From DASYML01 sp036399835 (lineage in GTDB: Bacteria; Acidobacteriota; Blastocatellia; Pyrinomonadales; Pyrinomonadaceae): a stretch of DNA of 28,175 nucleotides. The position numbers and the translations under genes are program-made. Shown here one piece after another: positions 1 to 9,600 of the stretch (positions are counted from its first letter, which is position 1; the number at the start of each line of letters is the position of its first letter). Under the pieces are notes generated by a model. It had not been told where the DNA came from. It did not search any database and saw only the letters and a list, made by a program, of their open reading frames with translations. The stretch spans positions 1 through 28,175 of the forward strand of contig DASWMI010000208.1 in the NCBI GenBank assembly GCA_036399835.1, written 5' to 3'.

Positions 1-1029
1 GACGACATTGGACCAGGTGATATTCATCTGCCTGTAAAGAGCGCGGCCCGCTTCGCCCCAGCGCGCAGCGCGCTCGCTGTTTTCCCAGAGCTGGTCCATC
101 GCCCGCGCCAGGCTCGCTGGCGCAGGCTCTGCCAGAAGTCCCGTCTCATCTGGCCGGACAAATTCCAGCGGCCCGCCCGAATCCGTACAGGTGATGACGG
201 GTTTGGCCGCCAGCATCGCTTCGAGCGTGACATACCCGTAGTCCTCATCAATCGGCGGGTAGACTATGCCCAGAGCATGAGCATACTGCTCGCGCTTCTC
301 TTCTTCCGTAAGCTGGCCCAGCCATTCGACGCGTGACGTGACCTTCAACTTGCGCGCCTGCGCCTTTAGCTCTTCGGAGAATTGCGGCCTATCGGGTGTG
401 CCCGCGAAGCGCACGCGAACAGGCTGCCGCGTCTGGGCCAGAGCCTCAAGCACGAGTTGTTGTCGCTTGGGCAGACAGAGACGGCTCGGAAAGAAGAGGT
501 ACTCTCCGGCTGGTCCACTCCTGAATTTTTCCGCGTGCGGTGGAGGATGATAGAGCGGCGCGGCTTCTATCCCGCAATACTCTTTGAGCCGCGCCGCAAC
601 ATTGCCTGAATTGGCATACACGGCCCTCGCCTGCGGTATCAGAGCGCGGTCCGCCTCGCGTATGCAATCGCGCACCTGTCTGCCGTTGGGCGAATAGATG
701 AGGTCGCCCAAGGGGTGATCCCACAGCTCATAGGCCGTGCGATGCTGGTGCAGAATCCAGAGCACCTTGTTCGGATGAGGAATGAGGTAGGCCGGAAACT
801 TTAGACCGATAAGAAGGTCAACGGGTGTTCCGGCAAATTCCGTCAGGTCCAGCAGCCGGCAGGCCAGCATGTGGTCCAGAATCTTTTCCGGCGGATACCA
901 CTTGAACGGCACGGTTACGATCTCGGCCTCATGCCCCGCCTCGCGCAGCGCCTCACGCAAACCTTCCGCATGTGCTTCCGCGCCCCCGCGTATGAAAGGA
1001 ACTTGCGTCGTGGCAATCAGGATTCTCAT
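1..1029 (-). CDS. GT4-family glycosyltransferase, 3' end outside the window
   Basis: The reading frame is open from an ATG at 1029-1027 to the window edge, giving 343 residues without a stop; the C-terminus is missing. It starts MRILIATTQVPFIRGGAEAH, the usual N-terminal strand and glycine-rich loop of GT-B glycosyltransferases. Residues 262-270 (EDYGYVTLE) form the E-x7-E motif that retaining GT4 enzymes use to hold the nucleotide-sugar donor, followed by EAMLAAKPVI and a GGPLEF loop. The family moves a sugar from a nucleotide-sugar to a growing glycan on the cytoplasmic side of the membrane; donor and acceptor cannot be read here. It follows a DUF4214 methyltransferase by about 100 bp on the same strand, so a surface-polysaccharide locus is likely. 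No Shine-Dalgarno sequence is visible: the region just upstream of the ATG is GAGTC-repeat DNA. Confidence 0.88.
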   Translation of the reverse strand, partial: MRILIATTQVPFIRGGAEAHAEGLREALREAGHEAEIVTVPFKWYPPEKILDHMLACRLLDLTEFAGTPVDLLIGLKFPAYLIPHPNKVLWILHQHRTAYELWDHPLGDLIYSPNGRQVRDCIREADRALIPQARAVYANSGNVAARLKEYCGIEAAPLYHPPPHAEKFRSGPAGEYLFFPSRLCLPKRQQLVLEALAQTRQPVRVRFAGTPDRPQFSEELKAQARKLKVTSRVEWLGQLTEEEKREQYAHALGIVYPPIDEDYGYVTLEAMLAAKPVITCTDSGGPLEFVRPDETGLLAEPAPASLARAMDQLWENSERAARWGEAGRALYRQMNITWSNVV

Positions 1030-1033
1030 AAAA

Positions 1034-1122
1034 GAGTCTGAGAGTCCGAGAGTCTCGGAGTCTGAGAGTCAAAGGCCAAAAGCTTTTATCTTCTGACTCT
1101 CAGACTTCAGACTCCAGACTCC
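1034..1122. repeat. 8-bp GAGTC tandem repeats forming a long inverted repeat
   Basis: GAGTC begins at 1034, 1042, 1050, 1058 and 1066, an exact 8-bp period. The other arm has GACTC or GACTT at 1095, 1103, 1110 and 1117. Positions 1059-1071 (AGTCTGAGAGTCA) are perfectly complementary to 1094-1106, a 13-bp stem with a 22-nt loop that itself contains AAAAGCTTTT. It fills the 101-bp space between the methyltransferase stop and the glycosyltransferase start, so an RNA hairpin here would act on either termination or translation of the glycosyltransferase. There is no U-run typical of an intrinsic terminator directly after the stem on the minus strand. Confidence 0.85.
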
Positions 1123-1130
1123 AGGCTTAT

Positions 1131-2948
1131 TTATACCCTCCATCCGACGACAGCGTAGTCCATCGGACCATAAAAATATTCGTTGAAGCGCTTGGCGAGG
1201 TCGCTCTCGTCTTTGATTCTTTCGGCTGTGGACGGGTTAAGATTGATAATCTCGACGCGTGCAAAGCCGCGCGCCTCGACCATGAATTTGAGGACGGGGC
1301 CGGGCAAGGGATTACGATGCGTCGGGTCGAAGTAAAAGTTACAGCTTCCGACCAGGACATTCTGCGGGTTCGGAGTCTCAAAGACGAGAGCGCCGCCTGG
1401 CTTGACTAAACGCACGGCCTCGTCAATCAGCTTGACGAGGGTTTCGACGGGCAGATGCTCGACGATGTGAAAACCCGTCAGCGCGCCCAGACTTTGGTCC
1501 GGCAGGCTGCGCAGGTATCGCATCAAATCGTCTTCGACTACCTCAAGACCGCGCTCGCGACACTCTGCGGCGAGCAGCCGATTGTGGTCCACCCCGCTGG
1601 CGCTCAAATTTTCTTCACGCAGCAGCTCAAGCCATTCGCCGCGCCCTGAGCCGATGTCCAGAATGGGCATCAACAGAGAGCCTATACCGGCGCTCTCAAA
1701 GAGCGGCAGGTAAACCTTGAGACGCTCTTTAATCTCGCTGCGGCTGCCGCGAAAACTGTCTTCGAGGGCGAGGTAAAGCGCGTCGAGCGTGTGCCGCTCC
1801 TCATCCGCCAGCGCTTCAGATGGCTTTTGGTCCAGTGGCGTGGATGCTGCCTGCGGTGTCTCTTCAAGCAGACGCGCGACGCGCTGGCCCTGTAGCGTCA
1901 ACTCTGCGCGCAGGTGCTGCTGCTTCTCAAGAGCCTCTGCCAGCGCACGCTCGAAATCGCGGGCCAGAGCGTTTAGCTGCTCGCGCCTTTGAGCCGTCAG
2001 CGTCTTCAATTCCTCAACGCGACTACGCCAGGCGGCTGCCTCCTCAACGAGACGAGCTTCGAGGCGCTGGCCCGTTTCCGTCTGAGCCTGAGCCTGCTCA
2101 GCTTGTCTCCGGTCCAATTCAGAATGCCGCTGGTCCAATTCGGTCAGATGCCGACCCCAATCCGTCAACTGCTGTCCAAGCTCCGCGAGGCGATGACCCA
2201 ACTCATCCTGTGCAGCCTGTTGCTGGCCCGTGATGGCCTGCTGTTCGCGCACGAGTGCTAAGAGACTTTGACCGTGTTGCTCGTGTTGTTGGATGAAAGC
2301 GGAAAGCTGAGAGACAGCCGCCGCCGCTTCTCCCGCGTGGTTGAAGAGTTTTTCGTTGACGTGGTTGACGAAATCCGCGAGCTGTTCGTGCTGGGCCAGG
2401 ACGTGAGCCTCAAACTGTTGCTGGCTGCGCATAGTCTTTGGCAGGCGCGCGAGCGCGACGAGCAGGTTGATCAGGTATCCCAGACCCGGCACGCGATAGC
2501 TCTGCCTGACGAGCGCGGGGATGAGCAGCCCTTTGATGCGAACCCTTTTGGCACGGCCTTCGGACGAATAACGTAGACGGGCGAGAATGTCTATCTTGTT
2601 TAGACGACCCGAGCGCAAGCCTTCGATAAAAGCTTCAAACCCTGTCGCGTCCGGTCCACGTTTGAGAATCGCGCGATAAGCATTCTGGATAAAGCTGCGG
2701 TCGTGATACTGCAAGAGTTGATTGACGTGATACCGGTCATCCGTGCGCGGCTGGAATCCGGGTTGCAAGACGAGCCTTCTCTTTTCGGTTGGCGACGAGA
2801 GGGAGATGTGCGACGCGGAAGAGCTTGAAAGCTCCGCTAGTGGACCAGTCTGCGTGGGCGCGTGGGCTGCTGGCTGCGGCGCAGAGGTCTGGCGCATCAG
2901 GGCCACGAGGCTCTCAACACTGAATTCAGGCTCGCTAAACTCGATCAT
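1131..2948 (-). CDS. DUF4214 / coiled-coil / SAM-dependent methyltransferase fusion
   Basis: A 605-residue protein with three parts. Residues about 73-140 resemble a DUF4214 module (FIQNAYRAILKRGPDATGFE, then LRYSSEGRA). Residues about 175-362 are rich in Q, E, L and A in heptad fashion and should form a long coiled coil. Residues about 390-605 are a class I methyltransferase: ILDIGSGRGEW (429-438) is the SAM-binding motif I, DDL (473-475) follows strand 3, FHIVEHL (493-499) is motif post-II, and the FDPTHRNPLPG segment is typical of methyltransferases in polysaccharide loci. There is no signal peptide, so it is cytoplasmic or membrane-peripheral. The likely substrate is a glycan or glycolipid, inferred from the adjacent glycosyltransferase. 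A coiled coil linked to a methyltransferase recalls WbdD, which caps O-antigen and measures its length, but the domain order differs and no kinase domain is present. Confidence 0.85.
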   Translation of the reverse strand: MIEFSEPEFSVESLVALMRQTSAPQPAAHAPTQTGPLAELSSSSASHISLSSPTEKRRLVLQPGFQPRTDDRYHVNQLLQYHDRSFIQNAYRAILKRGPDATGFEAFIEGLRSGRLNKIDILARLRYSSEGRAKRVRIKGLLIPALVRQSYRVPGLGYLINLLVALARLPKTMRSQQQFEAHVLAQHEQLADFVNHVNEKLFNHAGEAAAAVSQLSAFIQQHEQHGQSLLALVREQQAITGQQQAAQDELGHRLAELGQQLTDWGRHLTELDQRHSELDRRQAEQAQAQTETGQRLEARLVEEAAAWRSRVEELKTLTAQRREQLNALARDFERALAEALEKQQHLRAELTLQGQRVARLLEETPQAASTPLDQKPSEALADEERHTLDALYLALEDSFRGSRSEIKERLKVYLPLFESAGIGSLLMPILDIGSGRGEWLELLREENLSASGVDHNRLLAAECRERGLEVVEDDLMRYLRSLPDQSLGALTGFHIVEHLPVETLVKLIDEAVRLVKPGGALVFETPNPQNVLVGSCNFYFDPTHRNPLPGPVLKFMVEARGFARVEIINLNPSTAERIKDESDLAKRFNEYFYGPMDYAVVGWRV

Positions 2949-2982
2949 TGCACATCTCTCGCTCGGGGCGTGAAGGATGAGA

Positions 2983-3012
2983 AGGCTACTGATTAAAGCT
3001 CTGAAGTGTCAA
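2983..3012 (-). promoter_or_regulatory. candidate promoter of the DUF4214 methyltransferase gene
   Basis: On the minus strand a consensus TTGACA (3012-3007) is followed after 18 bp by TAGCCT (2988-2983), a weak -10. The predicted transcript would start about 28 nt before the ATG at 2948. The -35 is perfect but the -10 matches only three consensus positions, so this is tentative. Confidence 0.3.
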
Positions 3013-3130
3013 GCGACGCATCGCAAGCAGGGCCGACCGTGACGAGAGAAAGAGAAAAGACGCGGCGAGAGCGCAAAGGGCTATCACCGCGTCCTTGTTC
3101 AACGGCCGTGAGCTTTCAAAGCCTTCCGCG

Positions 3131-5638
3131 TTACGGGGCAAATGTAATCTGCGGCGCCGTATCGGTCGGGCGGCTGGAGAATAATGTCCCGTTGGAGTTG
3201 ACGATGACGATGACCGGCAGGTTGGTTGAACCGGCCAGCGAGGATGGAATCCTCACGTCAATCTGGTCCAGTCCGGGCATGTCCGTCGGCCCGACAAAGA
3301 GAATCGCGTCGCCCGTCAGGCTCGTCGAACCGATGTTCACAGTAACCTGGCTTCTCTGCGCGTTGCGCACGCCTGTCAGGAAGATGCGTAGCACGGTTGC
3401 CACCGCCTCGCCCTGCGCGTTCAAGGAAGTGACCGCGAAAGGCTCTGTGCAGACCTGCGCGTTCGGGTTCGTCACGTTGCAGACCATGGCGCGTCCGCCA
3501 GCGTCGTTGGTCGACGTAAAGATGTCCGGCATGACCGGAACGACCGCGAGCGTCGTGCGCGTCACAGTGCCGTTGTTGTTGACGACGACAGGGACCGAGG
3601 CAGCCGCTGGCAGGCCCTTCGGCATGACGAAGTTAATCTGGCTCGGGTCATTATCCACGAAGTAGAGGCCGGCAGCCGCGCCCCTGACGGAGACCGAGAC
3701 GCCGTTCAGCTCGACGGGCAAAGATGGAATACGCCTTCTCTCTGAAGCGCAGTTAGGACCAGTACAGGCCAGCTTCTCGGACAGCGCGAGCGGGATGGCC
3801 GCGCGCGCGATGCTCAACTCTCCGGGCGCGAGACCCGAAGCGGTAACTCCGGCTGGCGAAGGACTGGGCGTCGGGCTGGCTGCGGGGACGGCGACGGGGC
3901 GATTGCTCGCGCCGGTAAAGAGCAAGAGGTTGCTCGAAGCAGGCTCGCTCGTGGCGGGCGGGACCAGCAGGTAGAAGGCTTCCGCCGAGTTGTCAGCATT
4001 GCCGCCGCCAAGCTCTATAAAGTTCTCGCCGAAAATGACGCGCCGCTGCGTGTCGGTCGCAAACGCCTGCAAAGCCGGGAAGCCGTTGCCGACCGGGTTG
4101 TTGGTCAGGCGTGTAAAAGTGCTGCCCGTCGCAAAAGGCAGAGGGGCGGAGAAAATCTGCGGCTGATTAGTCGGGTTGAGTCCTTCGCTGGCCTGGGCCT
4201 GCGCCGGGAACGACCCGTCAGGACGGAAATTCAGAGCCGAGGTAAAGAGTATGCGGCTTGGCGTCCCAGAAGCGTTGTTGTCTGTAAAGACCGGGAAGCG
4301 GCGTATGTCTCCGCCGACCGCCGCGGGTGGTCCAACCTGCGTGAAGGTATCTCCGGCGATGTTGTAGACAAAAACCGTGTACCCTGCGGCGTTGGTAATC
4401 GTGCCGTTGTTCTTCGGGTCGGCAGAGGTAGACTCGAAGGCCAAGAGGCTCCCGTCGCGGCTGAGGCGTCGTCCGAGGCTCAGGACGTTGACGGCGACGC
4501 TGGCGTTGGCGGCTGTCGTGCGTGTTATCTGTCGCAGGTTTGTGATGGCCGCGCCAGAATAGTTAGCCACAAAAATTTCCGCGTTGCCATCCGTATTATT
4601 CGTCGCCTGGTTTCCATTGGAGACGTAGGCCAGGACAGAGCCGCCTTCGGAGAGCGCGGGGTTCTCGTTAAAGATGAGGCTGCCTGTCGTCGCCGTCACC
4701 TGTAGGATGTTGGCGGTCGCGCTGTTGTAGATAAAGACTTCGGGGTTGGCATCCGCGTTGCTGATGGCAGAAGTATTCGAGCCGATATTGCGCGTCGAGA
4801 CGAAAGCGACGATAGGGGTGCCGCTCGCGTCTGTCGTGATGCTCGCGTCGCGGTTATCGTCTGCCACGAAAGGCCCTGAGCTGAGCGTGCCACCGGCTAC
4901 GGGCAGACGGCTGGCGGGCGTATTCGTGACGCGGAAGAATGTGCCGTTGCTGAGGTCTATCGTCGGTACGTCGTCGCCGCTTGAGAGGTCCACATCCGCG
5001 ACAGCCGGAACATGATAAAGCCAGATTTCCTGGTTGCCGTCGGCGGCGAGCGTGGTCCTGTTAGCTCCGCCGTCAAAATTCTTCGGGTCGTCAGCGTTCG
5101 AGCTGAAGACTATCCAGCGACCGTCGCGGCTGATCATCGGCCTGTTATTGCTAATCTCAATCTCAATCGTGGTCTGGTCCACGGCGGCGGGACAGGTTGG
5201 CGTCGGAGTCGGGCTGGCGCTCGGACTTGGACTCGGGCTAGGACTGGGACTCGGACTCGCGGATGCCTTGAAAGCGTTCTTCGTGTTCGTAATCTGGAAG
5301 GTGCGGCGCTGCGCGTAATCATAAATAAAGATTTCGCGGTTGCGGTCCTCGTTGTTGCGCGCGTTGGGATTAGGATTCCCCTGCGCGTCGAGCGAGGCTA
5401 TACGCTCGGTCGAGATGTCGCCCTTCGATTCGATGACGACCAGACGGCCATTGCCTGTCACGTCTCCGACAATGGAATCGTCGCAGGAAGCGCTGAGCTG
5501 CGCGATAAAGGAATCGGGAGTCGCCGAGGCCGGCGGGGGATTCTGAGCGTGAGAGACGCTGGTCAGAGAAGAGACGAGCGCCCCCAGAACAAACAAGAGC
5601 GCCGACGCGGCGCAACACAGACGAAAAGCTTGCTTCAC
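3131..5638 (-). CDS. secreted TolB/PD40-like beta-propeller protein with TIGR03437-type C-terminus
   Basis: I chose the GTG at 5638-5636 because GGAGG lies 7 nt upstream (5650-5646) and the protein then begins directly with a signal peptide (VKQAFRLCCAASALLFVLGA, cleavage probably after SVSHA). The product is 835 residues. Repeated segments of the type RDGRWIVFSSNADDP, EIFVYN and LSRDGSLLAFES are PD40/TolB-like propeller blades, extending to about residue 600. A Pro-Ser/Thr linker at about residues 126-148 interrupts the first blades. The last ~210 residues match the TIGR03437 family seen in large numbers in Acidobacteria (VDNDPSQINFVMPKGLP, then GLDQIDVRIPSSLAGS). It should be exported; its ligand and role are unknown. 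An unassigned in-frame extension to 5740 lacks a ribosome site and would bury the signal peptide. Confidence 0.82.
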   Translation of the reverse strand: MKQAFRLCCAASALLFVLGALVSSLTSVSHAQNPPPASATPDSFIAQLSASCDDSIVGDVTGNGRLVVIESKGDISTERIASLDAQGNPNPNARNNEDRNREIFIYDYAQRRTFQITNTKNAFKASASPSPSPSPSPSPSASPTPTPTCPAAVDQTTIEIEISNNRPMISRDGRWIVFSSNADDPKNFDGGANRTTLAADGNQEIWLYHVPAVADVDLSSGDDVPTIDLSNGTFFRVTNTPASRLPVAGGTLSSGPFVADDNRDASITTDASGTPIVAFVSTRNIGSNTSAISNADANPEVFIYNSATANILQVTATTGSLIFNENPALSEGGSVLAYVSNGNQATNNTDGNAEIFVANYSGAAITNLRQITRTTAANASVAVNVLSLGRRLSRDGSLLAFESTSADPKNNGTITNAAGYTVFVYNIAGDTFTQVGPPAAVGGDIRRFPVFTDNNASGTPSRILFTSALNFRPDGSFPAQAQASEGLNPTNQPQIFSAPLPFATGSTFTRLTNNPVGNGFPALQAFATDTQRRVIFGENFIELGGGNADNSAEAFYLLVPPATSEPASSNLLLFTGASNRPVAVPAASPTPSPSPAGVTASGLAPGELSIARAAIPLALSEKLACTGPNCASERRRIPSLPVELNGVSVSVRGAAAGLYFVDNDPSQINFVMPKGLPAAASVPVVVNNNGTVTRTTLAVVPVMPDIFTSTNDAGGRAMVCNVTNPNAQVCTEPFAVTSLNAQGEAVATVLRIFLTGVRNAQRSQVTVNIGSTSLTGDAILFVGPTDMPGLDQIDVRIPSSLAGSTNLPVIVIVNSNGTLFSSRPTDTAPQITFAP
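5195..5263 (-). repeat. Pro-Ser/Thr linker coded by hexanucleotide repeats
   Basis: This part of the propeller gene encodes alternating Pro-Ser and then Pro-Thr (about residues 126-148). The DNA is a run of degenerate CCNAGT-type hexamers, seen on the plus strand as repeated GGACTCG and GGACTGG units. Such tracts can change length by slippage. It probably makes a flexible extracellular spacer between propeller segments. Confidence 0.8.
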
Positions 5639-6002
5639 AGAAAAGCCTCCGAATAAAAGCACGGGAAAAATATTAAATGCCCACGGGAGCTGAGCAGCAG
5701 CAAAGCGCAGGGATGAACAAATGCCGATGCCTGCGGTCAAAGAAATGCATTTTAAGCGTAACCAGCAAACAAGCGCAAGTTAAGCTCAAAAGCAGCGGTG
5801 GGCCAACCTTTACACCGAAGCACCGATGAAGACGGATTCGGCAACTCGAAAACCGGCCCACTATTTTTAAATCCGAAGCCCGGAAGACAAAGAATGCGCG
5901 ATGAAGAATGAAAGCGCAGCGGACCGTTTTGAATCACGCTCGCTCTCGATGTCATCACTTGCTTCCTGACGGCTTCTCTTCTCTTCTAATCTCGCGCGCC
6001 GC
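5639..6002. other. 364-bp intergenic region with a candidate promoter and an inverted repeat
   Basis: No convincing gene lies here; short reading frames look random. On the minus strand TTGCGC (5778-5773), an 18-bp spacer and TAAAAT (5754-5749) make a possible promoter for the propeller gene, with a leader of about 105 nt. GTGGGCC at 5798-5804 is complementary to GGCCCAC at 5855-5861, with a smaller CCGAA/TTCGG hairpin inside the loop; on the plus strand the outer stem is followed by TATTTTTAAA. This could be part of transcription termination for the Asp-box gene or a structured leader; I cannot tell which. Confidence 0.35.
5646..5650 (-). promoter_or_regulatory. ribosome binding site that sets a GTG start
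   Basis: GGAGG on the minus strand with a 7-nt spacer to the GTG at 5638. It decides the start of the propeller gene over longer in-frame alternatives. Confidence 0.7.
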
Positions 6003-6660
6003 TCATGGCAGCTTATTGCAATCGCGGTTAAATCTGGTGACGACCGTCCCGAACCTCTTCTGATATTCCGCGCTCGTCAGGAATGAACAGACCATGCCTT
6101 TGTAATTACCAGGCTCTTTATTATTCAGGATGTTGAGCCAGAAGAGGTAGCCGCCTTCGTCGGGGTCTCTGTGCAGATAGCCAAAATACTGCATCAGGAC
6201 GAAAGAAGGATTGTAGACGGCATTCTTAAAGCCAGTATCCTCTATCGCAGCCTGTATGGTCAGGCTGCGGCTCTGGTTCAAGCTAGTCCCCTCCTGGTAC
6301 TTAGACACGAGGAAGGCGCGTTGGGTTGACAAGTCCACCCCGGATACTTGTTGGACAGTCTGAATCAGCGCATCGACAAAGGTCTCAGCCGTCGTCGCGG
6401 CCTGGTACTTCTGCACAAACTCGGCCCTTTGCACCCACTGGTCCGCAAACTGCTGCTTGCTCTGTTCGAGTTGCGGGCCGGGAGTAATCAGGTTTCTGTC
6501 CGCCGTAAACTCCGGATAAGTGGGACGGCGATTGAGCGTGGCGGAATAGAAGCGATAGACGAAAGAGCCTGTCTGTTGAAACTCAAGCTCTATGAAGAAG
6601 GCCGCGCTGACGGCGATGCGTCTCTTGTGTATGCAGAGAGCGTCTCCGTTGCATTTATCA
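6003..6660 (-). other. DUF4214 C-terminal module, copy A
   Basis: The last ~215 residues of the Asp-box protein. It contains two related halves, each with R-x-P-D-x-G-G-x-x-x-W, and cysteines in DKCNGDALC, GMVC and NRDC. It is closely similar to the ends of the two subtilisin-like proteases upstream. The left boundary is approximate. DUF4214 has no established function; a surface-anchoring or export role is my inference from its shared C-terminal position. Confidence 0.75.
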
Positions 6661-9600
6661 ATCTGGAAGGACCAGTAGCCCAAACCGCCCGAATCAGGCT
6701 CGCGGTTGAGGAAGTCTCTGTAATGCCAGGTGATAAATTCCGTCGTCTGGTCAATGCTGTTGACCCCGTTGATGGCGGCAGCAAAATTAACCGTCTGGTT
6801 GCCGCTCTGCTTGTTAAAGACGAGGCTCTGCGGGCTAAAGACATAACCGGATTTTTCCGGCGTCAGCGTGACGGGATTGGTGTTGGTCGGCGTGATGGTC
6901 AGCGAAGCGTTGCCGAGTGAGTTGGTCAGCGGCGCGCCCAGAGATTGATTGTTAATCTTGATGGCGACCGTGTTCACGTTATTGCCGAGCGCGTCCGAGA
7001 CATGCGCGTTGATTAGTATGTACGGGTCCAGGCGCAGGTCTACGCTGGACGCGCTGGCCGTCAGGCTGTCAACGTTGCGGCTATACGAGATGAACTGGCC
7101 GGTCTTCGATGGAGTCAAAACGTAGTTGCCGGTCTCCAATCCTGTGAATGAATAGTTGCCGCTCGCGTCCGTGGTGGTGGCGTTGGACTTCGCGCCGCTT
7201 AAGGTGACGGTCGCGCCAGCGATGCCTTCATTGTCTCCGTCAACGACGCGGCCTGAGATGGAATAGCTCGGAATCTGGCCCGCCGCCGTCATCTCGTATG
7301 CGCCGCGCCCGTAGGTTGCGACCTGAATCGCTCCGCTGGCATTGGCAGAGAAATCCATCACGATGACGGGAGGCATCCCGTCGTTGTAAGCCTCCCAGAC
7401 GAGGCCGTTGACGCTCGAGCGAAAGACGCCTATGTCAGTTCCGGCGTAGAGCGTGTTCGGGTTCAGAGGATCAACCAGGAGAGCGTTGACGGGAATGTTC
7501 GGGAGATTGCCGCTGATGTCTGTCCAGACCGTCGCGGCCCCCGCCGTGCCGTTGACCGTCTTGAAAACGTGGCCCGTGCCAAAGCCTGAGACGCTCAGAA
7601 AGGCGACCGCCGGATTTGTCTGGTCCACCTTGATATTTGTAATGGAACGATTAGGCAGCCCGACCATCACTTCGGACCAGCTCTGGCCGCCGTTGCTGCT
7701 CATCATCGCCTGTCCCTGCGCAGAGCCTGTATAGATGACGCTGGTGTTGGCACGCGTCACACCGATGGCGCTCAGCGTATCTCCACCGCCCTTCGTCAAA
7801 TCGGCTGCGCCACCCGGCGCGGTCCAGCCGGCAGCGCTGATGGTCGTCGCAGTGAGCGCGTTGGGGCTGACCCAGAGCCTGTGTGTGCCGGTGTAAATGG
7901 TCGAGTCAGCGCCGTTGCCGACGATGGGCGGGTAGAAAGCTATCCGGTCGCTCGTATTAGTCTCGGCATCTCTGAAAGTTGAGGTGCCGTTAGCCAGCGT
8001 CACACGAGCGCTGTTGCCGTTATTGGTAAATTTCCAGATAACGCCCCTCACGTATGAAGGAAGCACGATGCTGGGGTCTTGCGGCAGGACAAGTACGCGA
8101 CCGCCGTCGCCACCCGCAAAGTCCTGCCATCCGTTGAGGTTTGCCCCGAGCCGCCGCTGCGTGCCGTTGTCCTGCGTCCCGCCATAAGTGATGGAGGCAT
8201 CTGTGGGGTGTCGCGCGAGGCCGACGAACTGCGTCAGCGAGAGCGTCGAATTGAGCGACTGAAATGTCGCCGCGTTATCCTGCGAGAGATACAGCCCGCC
8301 GTCATTTCCGAGATAGATCAAATTGCCCGGCGCGATAGCCAAACAGTGCTGGTCCGGGTGCGCTTTACCACGGTCCGGCCTGTAGACGTAATTATTTGTC
8401 TCGTCGAAGGTCTTGGTCAAATTGGTCCAGGTCGAGCCGCCGTTGGTGCTCCGGTAAACATCTCTCGTACCGATGTAAATCGTATTGGCGTTGGCCGGAT
8501 CAATCACCAGATATGTGTTATAGCCGAGCTGACCTTTATCCACGGTCGTCAAAACATAATCGGTCGGAAAGCCGTCTGCGCCGCCGTTGCTGCTGACGGC
8601 CAGATGAATCTCAGAATTGCTCGCGCTCCCGTTGCCATGGTAGACATAAATCTTCTGCGGGTTGGCGGGCGAGACGCCGACGCGAATCTCGACGGGCGTC
8701 GGCGAAGGCGTATAGATGCTGGTCCACGTGAGGCCGCCGTTGATGGATTTAAAGAGGCCGGGCGAGCCTATGCTTGGCGGGTCCACGCGCCTCATCGTGA
8801 GATAAAGCGTCTGAGCGTTATCAGGGCTGATGACGAAATCGCGCGGTAGCCCCGTGAAAGTCCTGGTCCAACTGACTCCGCCGTCGGTCGAGAAATAAAA
8901 ACCGCTGGAAAAGGTCGTATTGCTGACGGTCGAGCGCCAGGAACTCTGTGCGACATAGACTCTGTTGCTATCATTGGGGTCAACATCAATCTTAAAGATT
9001 TGGCCCGGAGACGGCAGCGTCAGATTGCTAACTTTGGTCCAGGTCTGCCCGCTATCCACAGACTTTAAGACGCCGCTTCCGATATAGCCGCCCTGAGCAT
9101 CTCCCATCCCGGCGTAAACAATCGAAGGATTGCTCGCGGAGAAAGCGATTGAGCCGACGGCCAGGTCAACCTGATTGTCTGTCACGGCGACGAAGTTTGC
9201 GCCGCCATCTGTCGAGCGCCAGATGCCGCCCGTCGCGCCGCCGATGAGGACCAAGCCGGGGTTGACGGGAGAGATGGCGATGGCATTGATGCGGCCACTG
9301 TTATAACCGAAGTTTGGGAATAAAGAGGCTTGAGGAGCAGCCGGGCTTGGACCAATCGGCTGCCAGATTTGGGCTTCGGTCTCGTTCCCTCGCTTGTCGC
9401 GCAAGGGTCTGTTGGCCCATGCTCTGCGGCGCGCTTCCTGCGGCAAAGAATCGTAAGGATAGGTTCGCTGAAAGATAAACCAGTTGTCGCGCCCGTCGGG
9501 GTCGTCCTCGTCTCCGGCAGCACCTTCCCTGTGCTCGGTCTCAAGAGCCGCCTCCGTGCGCGCCTTCCTCGTCTTGAAGGTGCGAGCAGGGCGTCTGGAG

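Noticed and set aside
1034..1122. GAGTC array as a CRISPR
   Set aside because: The period is 8 bp with no spacers of CRISPR size and no cas genes nearby.
5639..5740. Upstream extension of the propeller protein (34 residues)
   Set aside because: No ribosome site precedes it and it would move the signal peptide inward; GTG at 5638 has GGAGG at the right distance.
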